Origin: Oscillospiraceae bacterium
Lineage (GTDB): Bacteria; Bacillota; Clostridia; Oscillospirales; Oscillospiraceae
Direction: 5' to 3'
DNA length: 47,538 bases
Assembly: GCA_017452505.1 (NCBI GenBank)
Contig: JAFTMI010000037.1
Location: 1-47,538 of the forward strand
Positions 47,341 through 47,538 of this stretch are shown here, one piece after another. A model generated the notes under the pieces. It was not told the DNA's origin and made no database searches. It saw nothing but the letters and a program-made list of their open reading frames with translations. The position numbers and the translations under genes were made by a program. Every line of letters starts with the position of its first letter. The stretch's first letter is position 1.

Positions 47341-47526
47341 ATGCAAAACAAAACACCCACTGGTGCTCCCTTCCAGAAGATCCAGGATGCGTGCGCAACC
47401 ACCGGCCTTTCGAGGTACTTCCTTCGTAATGGCTGCAAGGATGGATCTGTCCCCCACATCAAAAGCGGCGGGGTATATTACATCAATATTCCCGCGCTAC
47501 TTAAGAAGCTGGAGGCAACACAATGA
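47341..47526 (+). CDS. Excisionase-like small DNA-binding protein
   Basis: 61 aa with a MerR/Xis-like winged helix: FQKIQDACATTGLSRYFLRNGCKDGSVPHIKSGGVYYINIPALLKKLEA. Such proteins direct the integrase to excise the element or bend att DNA. AAGGAGG lies 7 bases before the ATG. It is the first gene downstream of the operator-controlled promoter. Confidence 0.8.
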   Translation: MQNKTPTGAPFQKIQDACATTGLSRYFLRNGCKDGSVPHIKSGGVYYINIPALLKKLEATQ

Positions 47527-47538
47527 AAACAGAAATAA
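47523..47538 (+). CDS. Start of next gene (cut by window edge)
   Basis: An ATG overlaps the stop of the excisionase-like gene (ATGA) and begins MKTEI before the window ends. Product unknown. Confidence 0.4.

Noticed and set aside
29222-47538. One large prophage covering both the capsid genes and the integrase region
   Set aside because: Host genes (sanA-like, aminotransferase, exonuclease, CYTH, spoIIE) separate them, and the tRNA-Thr fragment marks the integrative element's end at 44933 with the element extending right.

Overview
The window looks like chromosomal DNA of an anaerobic, spore-forming Clostridia member, most likely of the gut Oscillospirales type. This rests on spoIIE, an oxygen-independent ribonucleotide reductase (nrdD), a T-box-controlled thrS, a metF/metV methylene-THF reductase pair, TTGACA/TATAAT promoters with strong AGGAGG ribosome sites, and GC-rich codon use with many long antisense open frames. 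No species can be named from the sequence alone.

Layout. (1) 1-6250: the 5' part of thrS behind a threonine T-box, then yabE-like, rsmA and a HAD phosphatase, then a convergent acyltransferase. (2) 6454-9514, minus strand: the normally origin-linked rpmH-rnpA-yidD-yidC-jag set, but with no dnaA beside it. (3) 9707-13677: a LacI-type repressor divergent from a two-gene operon of a fucose/arabinose-isomerase-like protein and a neutral-ceramidase-fold protein with altered active-site residues. (4) 13760-17022: a surface module of VTC-domain protein, DUF4956 membrane protein and Cthe_2159-like beta-helix lipoprotein. (5) 17148-29063: a Cys-rich unknown, galM, nrdD, a uracil permease with an attenuator hairpin, an O-antigen-ligase-like protein, larE-larB-larC for the nickel-pincer cofactor, and metV-metF. 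(6) 29222-38464, minus strand: a compact 14-gene phage-like cluster (small and large terminase, portal, scaffold, capsid, connectors, hub and fibre, lysis). It has no tape measure, tail tube, integrase, repressor or replication gene. (7) 38664-43885: a SanA/YdcF-like protein, an aminotransferase, a DEDDh exonuclease, a CYTH protein and spoIIE. (8) 43972-44691: an AT-rich repressor and membrane-protein pair with overlapping divergent promoters. (9) 44933 to the end: the left end of an integrative element inserted at the 3' end of a tRNA-Thr(GGT) gene. It carries arm-type repeats, a tyrosine integrase, a putative small RNA, a CI-like repressor with two operators and an excisionase-like gene, and continues beyond the window.

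The most interesting points are the reduced capsid cluster, the atypical ceramidase-fold enzyme paired with a sugar isomerase, the integration module with a consensus-promoter small RNA opposite int, and a family of intergenic palindromes and dispersed repeats, one of them inside the capsid cluster.
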